64,000 nt of DNA from Sphaerotilus sulfidivorans (GTDB taxonomy: Bacteria; Pseudomonadota; Gammaproteobacteria; Burkholderiales; Burkholderiaceae_C): NCBI RefSeq assembly GCF_013426975.1, contig NZ_JACCPY010000004.1:62001-126000 (forward strand), given 5' to 3'. This document shows positions 8,901 to 17,309 of this stretch, piece after piece. Within the stretch, counting starts at the first letter, position 1; each line of letters begins with the position of its first letter. The notes under the pieces were generated by a model. That model was not told where the DNA came from and ran no database searches. It saw only the letters and a list, made by a program, of their open reading frames with translations. The translations under genes were made by a program, and so were the position numbers.

Positions 8901-11900
8901 CGCGAGCCGGTCGCGCCGATCACCGAACTCGAGCCGCTGACGCTCGAGATGCCGGACGCCGATGCCGATGCCGCGCCGGCCGGGGCCGAGGTGATCCAGC
9001 TCGAGGAATTCCGGGCCCAGGTCGGCGCCGAGGTGCTGCGCGCGGCCCAGCCCGAGCGCGATCCGGATGCCGACCAGATCAAGGTCATCGGTCCGCTGCG
9101 GCTGCAGATCCCGCTGTTCAACATCTATCTGAACGAGGCCGACGAGGTCTCGCGCCGGCTCGGCACCGAGCTGACGCTGTGGTCGATGGAGCTGCCGCGC
9201 GCGCTCGACGCCGAGGTGGTGGTGCTGGCGCACCGGCTGGCCGGCAACTCCGCCACCGTGGGCTTCACCGACCTGGCCCAGCTGGCCCGGCTGCTCGAGC
9301 AGGCGCTGCAGCAGGTGCCCTCGCTGCAGCGCCATGCCCTGCTCGAGGCGGGAGACGCCGAGCTTTTCGTCACCGTCAGCGACGACATCCGTCGGCTGCT
9401 GCACCAGTTCGCCGCCGGTTTCCTGCGGCCGGCCTCGCCGGTGGTGCTGGAGCGGCTGCAGGCCTGGCTCGACGAGGTGCCGCGCCGCCTGCCTGCGCCG
9501 ACGGACGGTCTGAGCGGTGACAGGGCCGCGGACGGGGCGGCCGACATGGCGCCTGACGTGGCAGCGGCGGCGGCGCCGCAGCCCCTGCCTGTTCTGGCGC
9601 CGTCATCCGCGCGCCAGCCCGATCCCGAGCTCGAGGCCGACATCGACCAGATCGATCAGGTCGATGCCGACCTGTTCCCGATCTTCGTCGAGGAGGCCCA
9701 GGAGCTGCTGCCGCTGATCGAGATGCAGGGTGCCGCCTGGCAGCGCGACCCCGATCTGTGCGAGCCGGCGCCGGCGCTGATGCGGGCGCTGCACACCTTC
9801 AAGGGCAGCGCACGGCTGGCCGGCGCGATGCGCCTGGGCGAGATGGCGCACCGCCTGGAGTCGGCGGTCGAGGCGCTGGGCATGGCGCCCGACGGGCCGG
9901 GCCTGCAGCGGCTGTCGCGCCAGATCGATGCGCTGTCGGCGGCCTTCGAGGCGCTGTGCGCCCGTCAGGCCGGTGCGCCTTCGACGCTGACGGTGTCCTG
10001 GGCCACCCGGCCGGCACCGCTGCCGCCGGTCGAGCCGAGCCGCCCCAACCATCCGCCGGAAGCGGCGATGATCTCGCTGGTCGATCCGCCCCGGACGGCT
10101 GTGGTGCCGGCCGGTGCCGCGGTGGCTGCGCAGCCGCCCGCCGAGTCCGCGCCCGCGCTGCCGCCGGCGCAGCCCGGCGAGGGCGTCGACTGGAGCCGCT
10201 ACCTGGCCGCTGCCGCCGCGATGCCGGCGATGCCGCAGCCGCCCGAGCGCGCGCCGGTCAACCCACAGCCGCTGCGGGTGCGTGCGCCGCTGCTCGACCG
10301 GCTGGTCAATCTGGCCGGCGAGGTCAGCATCACCCGCTCGCGGCTGGAGTCCGAGCTGGCGCAGATCCGCGGCTCGCTGGGCGACCTCACCGACAACCTC
10401 GAGCGCCTGGGCCGCCAGCTCCACGACGTGACGCTGCAGGCCGACACCCAGCTCGAGTCGCGCCAGGCGGCCGCGCGGGCGGCGGCGCAGGAGTTCGATC
10501 CGCTCGAGCTCGACCGCTACACCCGGCTGCAGGAACTCACCCGCATGATGGCCGAGTCGGTCAACGACGTGGCCACCGTGCGCGGCGCGCTGCAGCGCAC
10601 GCTGCAGACCGCCGAGGACGAACTGGCCGCGCAGGCCCGGCTGACCCGCGAGCTGCAGGGCGATCTGCTGCGCACCCGCATGGTCGAGTTCGAGAGCCTG
10701 TCCGAGCGGCTGTACCGCGTGGTGCGGCTGGCGGCGAAGGAGACCGGCCGCCAGGTGCGCTTCGACATCGTCGGCGGCTCGATCGAGGTCGACCGCGGCG
10801 TGCTCGACCGCATGAACGCGGTGCTCGAACACCTGCTGCGCAACTGCGTCACCCACGGCATCGAGCCGCCCGAGCAGCGCCAGGGCGCCGGCAAGGATCC
10901 GACCGGCAGCATCGTCATCACGCTCGAGCAGGAAGGCAACGAGGTCAGCGTCGAGGTCCGCGACGATGGCGCCGGCCTGGATCTGCCGCGCATCCGCCGC
11001 CGTGCGGTCGAGATGGGCCTGATCGCCGAGGGCGCCCGGCTCGACGAGCATGAGCTGGCGAACCTGATCTTTGCGCCGGGGCTGTCCACGGTCGAGGTGC
11101 TGACCGAGGTGGCCGGGCGCGGTGTCGGCATGGATGTGGTCAAGTCCGAGGTGCAGGCGCTGGGCGGGCGCATCGAGATCCTCAGCCGAGCCGGGCGCGG
11201 CACGCGCTTCCGGCTGGTCATGCCGCTGACGACGGTGGTCACGCAGGTGGTGCTGCTGCGCGCGGGCAGCCGCTCGATCGCGGTGCCGTCCCATCTGGTC
11301 GAGCTGGTGCAGCGCCAGCCGCTCGAGCAGGTGCAGCAGGCCGCGCATGACGGCCAGTACCTGTACGGCGGCCTGCGTCTGCCGTTCTACTGGCTCGGCG
11401 CGCTGCTGGGCGGCAGCGGGCACAGCCTGGAGATGGCCGGTGCACGCACCCTGCCGCTGGTGGTGGTGCGCTCGGCGCAGCAGCGGGTGGCGCTGCAGGT
11501 CGACGAGGTGCTCGGCAGCCATGAAGTGGTGGTCAAGAACCTGGGGCCGCAGCTCTCGCGCCTGCCGGGGCTGGCCGGCATGACGCTGCTGGCCTCCGGC
11601 GCGGTCGCGCTGATCTACAACCCGGTCACGCTGGCGGCGGTCTACGGCGCCGAGGCGCAGCAGCTGATGCAGGTGCCCGAGGCGCTGCCGCGCGGCACCG
11701 CGCCGCTCGAGCCGGTGCGGCCGGCGCCGCTGGTGCTGGTGGTCGACGACTCGCTCACGGTGCGGCGCATCACCCGGCGGCTGCTCGAGCGCGAGGGCCT
11801 GCGGGTCGCGCTGGCCAAGGACGGCATGGAGGCGCTGGAGCTGCTGGCCGGCGAGCGCCCGGCGGTGGTGCTGTCCGACATCGAGATGCCGCGCATGGAC

Positions 11901-12107
11901 GGCTTCGACCTGCTGCGCAACATCCGCGGCGATTCGGCCCTGGCGGACCTGCCGGTCATCATGATCACCTCCCGGATTGCGCAGAAGCATCGTGATCTTG
12001 CGCACGAGCTGGGCGCCGACGGCTATCTGGGCAAGCCCTATGGCGAGGAGGAACTGCTAAGGCTGATCCGTCGACATGCCGATGTAGCGGCACCTCTCCC
12101 GCTCTGA
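5973..12107 (+). CDS. chpA: Hybrid chemotaxis histidine kinase ChpA/PilL
   Basis: Central kinase of the surface-motility chemosensory pathway, 2044 residues. Order of parts: an N-terminal helical region related to decayed Hpt/FimL-like modules; Hpt with HTLKGSAR (His about 743); a weaker Hpt-like module with LAHRLAGN (His about 1087); Hpt with HTFKGSAR (His about 1274); Pro/Ala-rich linkers; dimerisation helices; CheA-type ATPase with LEHLLRNCVTHGIE near 1620 and the GAGL and GRGVGMDVV glycine boxes; CheW domain; and a C-terminal receiver with phospho-Asp about 1969 in LSDIEMPRMDG. It starts 10 bp after pilJ. It is the last gene of the classical set. Confidence 0.93.
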   Translation: MSSPRDTAPTDDLSALAWVHDELRRTLESAQKSLRRYLREVGEADRSDLDDVDPSILRQARQQIHQGAGALELVNLPEAALVMRSAEQLVQRFVARPQRLDSAGVEAVEKALFALLDFLARKLAGQPVQPVGLFAQWRTLLELTGAERIHPADLWRRDWQWHALPAAVEVPAALVKPADATQLARFEKALLVLMRQNHPGAAAALSRECAVLGAASAGHEQALWRLAAAFFEAWALALLAPDLYVKRSASRVMAQLRGRVKGDPDLSDRLAQDLLFHCARAWPAEAQAAPWLRAVHAAWHLVPEPLVSYDEPLYGRRDPALVLQARRRLQAAKEAWDAAAAGDAQRMLHLGETFSLVGDSVCRLYADGRALAGALSQAAETTLRSGRAPQPELGMEVATSLLYLEAAIDAGDFDGGVAAPAHRLAERIGRVLSGHPAQPLEPWMEELYRRVSDRQTLGSVVQELRGALLEVERQIDQFFRSPRESGLLAPVPGQLGAMRGVLSVLGLDAGISTLQRMRADVEQLLHDDRGPQDPVTLGAFQRLAANLGALGFLVDMLGVQPQVARTLFVFDERLGVLAPLMGRSAVDVDVIERAEALVEAVREATLPLDQISSQLQALQDESRVAAVPALSDRLEAARQALTQADGAGRAQAVQAVQDFVATATAPLDFDPLGPPLTERPLAPPPLAEPPAFAPTGLEDDHEMRDVFLEESREVIADAIDALRQLEADPSSLTLITRLRRAFHTLKGSARMVGLNAYGEAAWSCEQLYNHWLAAQVPATPNLRTLTGDAIAYLSAWTEAIAGGDAQIFLPEPLIAAAEAMRQAGELMRVVLPGESRPLPMPAHGSVGLPGVEPAVDLEVDLEVPIGTQTAPLMEPLQATRPMDLPLLLPETAHAAPPPVELLDLDLGEPHPAPADLPPAPAFAPASGLDLDLDLAPDPAPAEVVAQAESVDMPTPTDTQSPSTTHAGGLMAESDLVREPVAPITELEPLTLEMPDADADAAPAGAEVIQLEEFRAQVGAEVLRAAQPERDPDADQIKVIGPLRLQIPLFNIYLNEADEVSRRLGTELTLWSMELPRALDAEVVVLAHRLAGNSATVGFTDLAQLARLLEQALQQVPSLQRHALLEAGDAELFVTVSDDIRRLLHQFAAGFLRPASPVVLERLQAWLDEVPRRLPAPTDGLSGDRAADGAADMAPDVAAAAAPQPLPVLAPSSARQPDPELEADIDQIDQVDADLFPIFVEEAQELLPLIEMQGAAWQRDPDLCEPAPALMRALHTFKGSARLAGAMRLGEMAHRLESAVEALGMAPDGPGLQRLSRQIDALSAAFEALCARQAGAPSTLTVSWATRPAPLPPVEPSRPNHPPEAAMISLVDPPRTAVVPAGAAVAAQPPAESAPALPPAQPGEGVDWSRYLAAAAAMPAMPQPPERAPVNPQPLRVRAPLLDRLVNLAGEVSITRSRLESELAQIRGSLGDLTDNLERLGRQLHDVTLQADTQLESRQAAARAAAQEFDPLELDRYTRLQELTRMMAESVNDVATVRGALQRTLQTAEDELAAQARLTRELQGDLLRTRMVEFESLSERLYRVVRLAAKETGRQVRFDIVGGSIEVDRGVLDRMNAVLEHLLRNCVTHGIEPPEQRQGAGKDPTGSIVITLEQEGNEVSVEVRDDGAGLDLPRIRRRAVEMGLIAEGARLDEHELANLIFAPGLSTVEVLTEVAGRGVGMDVVKSEVQALGGRIEILSRAGRGTRFRLVMPLTTVVTQVVLLRAGSRSIAVPSHLVELVQRQPLEQVQQAAHDGQYLYGGLRLPFYWLGALLGGSGHSLEMAGARTLPLVVVRSAQQRVALQVDEVLGSHEVVVKNLGPQLSRLPGLAGMTLLASGAVALIYNPVTLAAVYGAEAQQLMQVPEALPRGTAPLEPVRPAPLVLVVDDSLTVRRITRRLLEREGLRVALAKDGMEALELLAGERPAVVLSDIEMPRMDGFDLLRNIRGDSALADLPVIMITSRIAQKHRDLAHELGADGYLGKPYGEEELLRLIRRHADVAAPLPL

Positions 12108-12120
12108 CGGAGTTTTCCAG

Positions 12121-13218
12121 ATGTCCCAGAACCCACCTAGCCGGTGTGCACCGTCCATCGCGGCACCGCTGGATCTGCTGATCGAGATGACCTGCACCCG
12201 CGAGCGGGTCATGATCGACTCGGCCCTGCTGGCTGCGCTGTCCGACACCGACGGGGTGCAGGAGGTGCGGCTGTGGCGCCTGATCGGCGAGGCCGACGGT
12301 CCGCGCTTCTGGATCCTGTGCGGCCTCCAGCGTGCCGGCCGCGAGCCGCCGATCGTGGCCGACCAACTGCCCGACGACGAGCGCGATCCGCTGGTGCTCT
12401 CCAGCCTGCCCTCGCACTGGCAGTGCTTCGAGCGGGCCGAGGTGACGACGACCGTGCAGGGCGAACGGCATCTGCTGCTGCTGCCGATGGCCGGCGACCT
12501 GCACACCGCCGGCGTGCTCGAGGTCTGCTCCTCGCGGCCGGTCAGCGACTCGGTGCGCACGCTGCTGGCCTGCGTGCTGCGGGTGCATGGCAACTACATG
12601 TCGCTGCTCGACTACAGCGAGCGCGACACGCTCACCGGCCTGCTCAACCGCAAGAGCTTCGACTCCACCTTCCTGCAGGCGACGGTGGTCGACGCGCACC
12701 GGCTCTATTCGGTGCACGATGTGGCCGCCACCGCGACGGCCGTGCCCGAGCGCCGCCAGGACGGCCCGCGGCGCTACTGGCTCGGTGTCATCGACATCGA
12801 CCATTTCAAGCAGATCAACGATCGCTTCGGTCATCTGGTCGGCGACGAGGCGCTGACGGTGCTGGCCCGGCTGATGCGCTCGACCTTCCGCTATGACGAC
12901 CGCCTCTACCGCTTCGGTGGCGAGGAATTCGTCGTGCTGCTGTCGGCGCCCGACGAGGACAGCGCCCGCGCCGCCTTCGAGCGTTTCCGCCATGCGGTGG
13001 AGAGCCACTACTTCATCGGCATCGGCCGCTCGACGGTCAGCATCGGCTTCAGCGACGTGCGTGCCGGCGACACCCCGCAGGCCTGCTTCGACCGGGCCGA
13101 CAAGGCGGTCTACTACGGCAAGACCCACGGCCGCAACCAGGTCTGCTCGCAGCTCGCGCTGGTGGCGGCCGGCGAGCTCGAGGACAACATGAAGTTCGGC
13201 TCGGTCGAGCTGTTCTGA
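12121..13218 (+). CDS. Diguanylate cyclase (GGDEF domain)
   Basis: Predicted c-di-GMP synthase of 365 residues with no membrane segment. An N-terminal GAF-like sensory region (about 15-160) precedes a GGDEF domain with DTLTGLLNR, metal-binding DIDHFK (225-230), active-site GGEEF (266-270) and an RxxD inhibitory site (R257-D260) five residues before it, so product feedback is expected. About 20 extra residues sit between the DTLTGLLNR helix and the DIDHFK strand compared with typical domains. It begins 13 bp after chpA, with a GGAG ribosome site, so its output is probably tied to type IV pilus signalling. The physiological signal is unknown. Confidence 0.92.
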   Translation: MSQNPPSRCAPSIAAPLDLLIEMTCTRERVMIDSALLAALSDTDGVQEVRLWRLIGEADGPRFWILCGLQRAGREPPIVADQLPDDERDPLVLSSLPSHWQCFERAEVTTTVQGERHLLLLPMAGDLHTAGVLEVCSSRPVSDSVRTLLACVLRVHGNYMSLLDYSERDTLTGLLNRKSFDSTFLQATVVDAHRLYSVHDVAATATAVPERRQDGPRRYWLGVIDIDHFKQINDRFGHLVGDEALTVLARLMRSTFRYDDRLYRFGGEEFVVLLSAPDEDSARAAFERFRHAVESHYFIGIGRSTVSIGFSDVRAGDTPQACFDRADKAVYYGKTHGRNQVCSQLALVAAGELEDNMKFGSVELF

Positions 13219-13225
13219 GTCTGGC

Positions 13226-13254
13226 CTGAGCCTGGCCGCGCCGCCGCGGCTCAG
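13226..13254. terminator. Possible hairpin between convergent genes
   Basis: CTGAGCC (13226-13232) and GGCTCAG (13248-13254) make a 7-bp stem overlapping the photolyase stop codon. It has no T-run on either side, so the terminator reading is weak. Confidence 0.25.
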
Positions 13255-14750
13255 CGCCGCGCCGCGACCTTCTTCACCGCCTCGAAGCGCGCCAGCGTGC
13301 GTGCCCGCGCCTCGTCATGGTCGACGACCGGCTGCGGATAGGTCCTGCCCAGCTCCACGCCTGCCGCCAGCCGCTCCATCGGCCTGGCCTGCCAGGGCGC
13401 GTGGATCGCGTCGTCGTCCAGCCCGGCCAGCTCCGGCACGTAGCGGCGGATGAAGCGCCCCTCCGCATCGAACTTCCGGCTCTGCGTCATCGGGTTGAAG
13501 ATGCGGAAGTAGGGCTGCGCATCGCAGCCGGTGGACGCCGCCCACTGCCAGCCGCCGTTGTTGGCGGCCAGGTCGAAGTCGTTCAGGTGCAGCGCGAACC
13601 AGGCCTCGCCGCGGCGCCAGTCCAGCCCCAGATGCTTGGTCAGGAAGCTGGCGGCGATCATGCGCAGCCGGTTGTGCATGTAGCCGGTCTGCGCGAGCTG
13701 GCGCATCGCCGCATCGACGATCGGATAGCCGGTCTGTCCGGCGCACCAGGCCTCGAAGAGCGCATCGGCCGCCTTGCCGTGCTCCCAGCGGATCGCGTCG
13801 TACTCCGGCTTGAAGCAGTGGCCGACGACACGCGGATGGTGGTGCAGGATCTGGAAGTAGAAGTCGCGCCAGATCAGCTCCGACAGCCAGACCTCGGCGC
13901 CGCGCGAGCCGGCCGTCACCCGCTCGTGCGCCAGCCGCGCGAGCTGGCGGATCGACACCGTGCCGAAGCGCAGGTGCACGCTCAGGTAGCTCGGGCCCTT
14001 GATGGCCGGGAAGTCGCGGCTGCTGTCGTAGCGGTCGATGCGCTCGAGAAAGTCCAGCAGCAGGTGCTCGCCGCCCGAAGCGCCCGGATGCAGCCGCGCG
14101 GCCATGTCGGTGGGCGCGAAGCCGAGCGCCTCCAGCGTCGGGATGCCGAGGTCGAAGTCGGTCGGCACCGGGGCGAGATGGCGCGCGTGGCGCTCGACCG
14201 GATAGGCCTTCAGGTAGAAGCCGCCGCCCTCGGCCAGCTTCTTCAGCCAGGCGTTGCGGTAGGGCGTGAAGACTGAGAAGGGCGTGCCGGCGGCGGTCAG
14301 CACCTCGTCGGTCTCGAAGATCGTCTGGTCCTTCCAGCTGAGGAAGGAGATGCCGGCGTCGGCCAGCGCGCCGCGCACCTTCGCGTCGCGCGCGATCGCG
14401 GCGGGCTCGTGGTCACGCGCGACATGCACGGCCTGCACATGCAGCGCCTTCGCCAGCCGCGGGATCTCCTCGCGCGGGTCGCCCTGGCGCACGATCAGGC
14501 CGCCGCCGAGCGCGCGCAGCCGCCGGTCGAGCTCGTGCAGCGCGTGCCAGATGAACTCGACGCGGCGGTCGGCCTGGGGCAGCCCGGTCAGGATCGTGGT
14601 GTCGAGAATGAAGACGCACCAGACCTGGCGGGCCTGGCGCAGCGCGCGGTGCAGCGCGGCATGGTCGTCGGCGCGCAGGTCGCGGCGCAGCCAGACCAGC
14701 GCCCGGTCGACCGGATCGAGCGTGGGGGAGGGGGGCAGTCGCGTGGGCAT
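13251..14750 (-). CDS. phrB: Deoxyribodipyrimidine photo-lyase (cryptochrome/photolyase family)
   Basis: Flavoprotein of 499 residues that uses light to split cyclobutane pyrimidine dimers. It has the N-terminal Rossmann antenna domain (ALVWLRRDLRADDHAAL, about 14-30) and the helical FAD domain with GTVSIRQLARL, SELIWRDFYFQIL, TGYPIVDAAMRQL, the NRLRMIAASFLTKHL segment and LNDFDLAANNGGWQWAASTG, all typical of class I CPD photolyases. The ATG at 14750 gives a normal N-terminus (MPTRLPPSPT then DRALVWLRRDLR); upstream in-frame starts extend into yqgE. It is divergent from yqgE with a 34-bp gap. Confidence 0.93.
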   Translation of the reverse strand: MPTRLPPSPTLDPVDRALVWLRRDLRADDHAALHRALRQARQVWCVFILDTTILTGLPQADRRVEFIWHALHELDRRLRALGGGLIVRQGDPREEIPRLAKALHVQAVHVARDHEPAAIARDAKVRGALADAGISFLSWKDQTIFETDEVLTAAGTPFSVFTPYRNAWLKKLAEGGGFYLKAYPVERHARHLAPVPTDFDLGIPTLEALGFAPTDMAARLHPGASGGEHLLLDFLERIDRYDSSRDFPAIKGPSYLSVHLRFGTVSIRQLARLAHERVTAGSRGAEVWLSELIWRDFYFQILHHHPRVVGHCFKPEYDAIRWEHGKAADALFEAWCAGQTGYPIVDAAMRQLAQTGYMHNRLRMIAASFLTKHLGLDWRRGEAWFALHLNDFDLAANNGGWQWAASTGCDAQPYFRIFNPMTQSRKFDAEGRFIRRYVPELAGLDDDAIHAPWQARPMERLAAGVELGRTYPQPVVDHDEARARTLARFEAVKKVAARR

Positions 14751-14771
14751 CTGCGCAGTGTGCGTGATCGC

Positions 14772-14777
14772 TACAAT
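14772..14777 (+). promoter_or_regulatory. -10-like TACAAT just upstream of yqgE
   Basis: TACAAT lies seven bases before the yqgE ATG at 14785. If used, transcription would start at or next to the A of the start codon, giving a leaderless or nearly leaderless message. No good -35 is seen at the expected distance. Confidence 0.35.
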
Positions 14778-14784
14778 CCGCGCC

Positions 14785-15366
14785 ATGTCCGGCCTTGGCA
14801 GCATCAACCTCACCAACCAGTTCCTGATCGCCATGCCCGGCATGGCCGACGATCATTTCGCCGGCTCGGTCGTCTACCTGTGCGAGCACACCGAGCGCGG
14901 CGCGCTCGGACTGGTCATCAACAAGCCGATCGACATCACGATCGCCAATCTGTTCGAGCGCGTCGAGATGGCGCTGGACCGCGAGGACCTGGCCGCCGTG
15001 CCGGTGCATTTCGGCGGCCCGGTGCAGACCGAGCGCGGCTTCGTGCTGCACGATCGCCCGGCCGACGATGCGGCGGCCTACGCCTCCTCGCTGCTGGTGC
15101 CCGGCGGCCTGGCGATGACCACCAGCCGTGATGTGCTCGAGGCGCTGTCGGGCGGCAACGGCCCGCGCCGGGTGCTGATCACGCTGGGCTATGCCGGCTG
15201 GGGCGCCGGTCAGCTCGAGGACGAGCTGTCGCGCAACGGCTGGCTGACCGTCGATGCCGATCCGGCCATCATCTTCGACACGCCGGCCGAGCAGCGCTAC
15301 CAGCGCGCGCTGTCGCTGCTGGGCATCGACCCGGCCTTCCTGGCTCAGGAGGCGGGTCACGCATGA
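14785..15366 (+). CDS. YqgE/AlgH family protein
   Basis: Protein of 193 residues in the UPF0301 (DUF179) family, whose biochemical role is unsettled; AlgH in Pseudomonas was linked to alginate control. Family features are NLTNQFLIAMPGMADDHFAGSVVYLCEH at the start, GLVINKP, HFGGPV and the C-terminal GYAGWGAGQLEDEL. The ATG at 14785 begins exactly where the family does. The stop overlaps the ruvX start (ATGA), and the yqgE-ruvX-pyrR-pyrB order is shared with pseudomonads. Confidence 0.92.
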   Translation: MSGLGSINLTNQFLIAMPGMADDHFAGSVVYLCEHTERGALGLVINKPIDITIANLFERVEMALDREDLAAVPVHFGGPVQTERGFVLHDRPADDAAAYASSLLVPGGLAMTTSRDVLEALSGGNGPRRVLITLGYAGWGAGQLEDELSRNGWLTVDADPAIIFDTPAEQRYQRALSLLGIDPAFLAQEAGHA

Positions 15367-15833
15367 GCCAGCCGCGATCGCCCGAGACCTATCTGGCCTT
15401 CGACTACGGCCTGCGCCGGACCGGGGTGGCCAGCGGCAGCCGCACGCTGGGCCGCGGCTCGCCGCTCAGGACCATCGCCGCCGAGGGCCAGGCCCGCTTC
15501 GCGCCGATCGAGGCGCTGATCCGCGAATGGCGCCCCGATGCGCTGGTCGTCGGCGTGCCGCGCCACCCGGACGGCGCCGACCACGAGAACACCCGCCGTG
15601 CCCAGCGCTTCGCGCGCCAGCTGCAGGGCCGCTTCGGCCTGCCGGTGTTCGAGGTCGACGAGCGCTACAGCACCACCGAGGTGCTGGCCGCCGGTGCGCG
15701 CGATGCCGATGCCGCCGCTGCGGCCCTGCTGCTGACGCAGCACCTCGACGAGCTCGACCGCGCTGCGCGGGCTGCCACGCTGGCGCGGCTGCAAGAACAA
15801 GACCCCGAAGAAACGAACCCACCGAAGGATTGA
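15363..15833 (+). CDS. ruvX: YqgF/RuvX family Holliday-junction resolvase-like nuclease
   Basis: RNase H-fold protein of 156 residues. Homologues are implicated in pre-16S rRNA end processing and have been proposed as Holliday-junction resolvases. The first catalytic acid is in FDYGLRRTGVA, followed by GSPLRTI, LVVGVPRHPDG, the ENTRRAQRFARQL helix and the second acidic motif VDERYSTTEV. The C-terminal tail QEQDPEETNPPKD is polar and poorly conserved. It is translationally coupled to yqgE by a 4-bp overlap, and pyrR follows after 4 bp. Confidence 0.92.
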   Translation: MSQPRSPETYLAFDYGLRRTGVASGSRTLGRGSPLRTIAAEGQARFAPIEALIREWRPDALVVGVPRHPDGADHENTRRAQRFARQLQGRFGLPVFEVDERYSTTEVLAAGARDADAAAAALLLTQHLDELDRAARAATLARLQEQDPEETNPPKD

Positions 15834-15837
15834 CCCC

Positions 15838-16347
15838 ATGAGTCTGCATCTCGATGCCGAGGCGCTCTATGGCGAACTGCTGGCCGGCGTGCGCGGGCTG
15901 CTCGAGCCCGACGCCGTCCTGGTCGGCGTGTGGTCCGGCGGCGCCTGGCTGGCCGAGCGGCTGCAGCGCGATCTCGGCCTGGCCCTGCCGCACGGCGTCA
16001 TCTCCAGCACGCTGCACCGCGACGACTTCAGCTCGCGCGGCCTGGGCTCGACCACCGACGCGACGAACCTGCCGTTCAGCGTCGACGGCCGCCCGATCGT
16101 GCTGATCGACGACGTGCTCTACACCGGCCGCACGACGCGTGCGGTCATCAACGAGCTGTTCGACTTCGGCCGGCCGTCCTCGGTCCGGCTCGCCGTGCTG
16201 GTCGACCGGGGCGGGCGCCAGCTGCCGATCCAGGCCGCCTTCGCCGCCGCGCGCATCGCGCTGCCGGCCACCCAGCAGATCGCGCTCGACCGCGACGAGA
16301 CCGGCCGCTTCCGCTTCACGGTCCGCGACACCCAGGAGACCCGCTGA
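15838..16347 (+). CDS. pyrR: PyrR-like uracil phosphoribosyltransferase / pyr regulator homologue
   Basis: Phosphoribosyltransferase-fold protein of 169 residues. The PRPP-binding loop is [15 protein letters not shown] (about 90-104), with the PyrR-type flap containing STLHRDDF and a C-terminal [11 protein letters not shown]. In Firmicutes PyrR controls pyr mRNA by attenuation; in proteobacteria it may act as an enzyme or a different regulator, and I see no attenuator hairpin in front of pyrB here because the genes overlap by one base (TGATG). Confidence 0.9.
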   Translation: MSLHLDAEALYGELLAGVRGLLEPDAVLVGVWSGGAWLAERLQRDLGLALPHGVISSTLHRDDFSSRGLGSTTDATNLPFSVDGRPIVLIDDVLYTGRTTRAVINELFDFGRPSSVRLAVLVDRGGRQLPIQAAFAAARIALPATQQIALDRDETGRFRFTVRDTQETR

Positions 16348-17309
16348 TGCTCTCGCGCCGCAATCCCCAGCTCAACAAGCACGGCGAGCTGATCCATCTG
16401 CTGTCGATCGAGGGCCTGCCCCGGGCGGTGCTCACGCACATTCTCGACACCGCCAGCACCTTCCTGGCGGTCAACGACCGCGAGGTCAAGAAGGTGCCGC
16501 TGCTGCGCGGCAAGTCGGTGTTCAACCTGTTCTTCGAGAACTCGACCCGCACCCGCACCACCTTCGAGATCGCCGCCAAGCGCCTGTCGGCGGACGTGAT
16601 CAACCTCGACATCGCCAAGTCCAGCGCGTCGAAGGGCGAGAGCCTGCTCGACACCATCGCCAACCTGTCGGCGATGCATGCCGACATGTTCGTGGTGCGC
16701 CACAGCGAGTCGGGCGCGCCCTACCTGATCGCGCAGCACTGCGCCCCGCATGTCCACGTCGTCAACGCCGGCGACGGCCGCCACGCGCACCCCACGCAGG
16801 GGCTGCTCGACATGTACACGATCCGCCACTACAAGAAGGACTTCACCAAGCTGCGGGTGGCGATCGTCGGCGACATCGTGCACAGCCGCGTCGCGCGCTC
16901 GGACATCCATGCGCTGACCACGCTGGGCGTGCCCGAGATCCGCGCGGTGGGCCCGAAGACGCTGGTGCCGGGCAATCTGGCCGAGATGGGCGTGCAGGTC
17001 CACCACGACATGGCCGAGGGCATCCGCGATGCCGACGTCATCATCATGCTGCGCCTGCAGAACGAGCGCATGAGCGGCGCGATGCTGCCCAGCGCCGGCG
17101 AGTACTTCAAGAGCTACGGCCTGACCGAGGAGAAGCTCGCGCTGGCCGCGCCCGACTGCATCGTGATGCACCCGGGCCCGATCAACCGCGGCGTCGAGAT
17201 CGACTCGGCGGTGGCCGACGGCCGGCACAGCGTGATCCTGCCGCAGGTGACGTTTGGCATCGCGGTGCGCATGGCGGTGATGTCGATCATCGCGGGGAAC
17301 GAAGCATGA
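16347..17309 (+). CDS. pyrB: Aspartate carbamoyltransferase catalytic subunit
   Basis: Cytoplasmic enzyme of 320 residues that condenses carbamoyl phosphate with aspartate, the committed step of pyrimidine synthesis. Carbamoyl-phosphate residues are in [19 protein letters not shown] (about 59-77), followed by [41 protein letters not shown] and [11 protein letters not shown]. The ATG overlaps the pyrR stop by one base, and the stop overlaps the next start by four. The downstream inactive dihydroorotase homologue suggests a PyrB-PyrX complex as in pseudomonads, and no regulatory pyrI gene is present. Confidence 0.96.
   Translation: MLSRRNPQLNKHGELIHLLSIEGLPRAVLTHILDTASTFLAVNDREVKKVPLLRGKSVFNLFFENSTRTRTTFEIAAKRLSADVINLDIAKSSASKGESLLDTIANLSAMHADMFVVRHSESGAPYLIAQHCAPHVHVVNAGDGRHAHPTQGLLDMYTIRHYKKDFTKLRVAIVGDIVHSRVARSDIHALTTLGVPEIRAVGPKTLVPGNLAEMGVQVHHDMAEGIRDADVIIMLRLQNERMSGAMLPSAGEYFKSYGLTEEKLALAAPDCIVMHPGPINRGVEIDSAVADGRHSVILPQVTFGIAVRMAVMSIIAGNEA

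Noticed and set aside
2975-12005. Very long minus-strand open frames opposite pilJ and chpA (up to 1142 codons)
   Set aside because: They are antisense shadows caused by high GC content; translations are rich in Arg, His, Gln and Ala with no domain, while the plus strand holds recognised proteins throughout.
15834-16346. PyrR attenuation site before pyrB
   Set aside because: pyrR and pyrB overlap by one base and no binding-loop or terminator structure is visible upstream.
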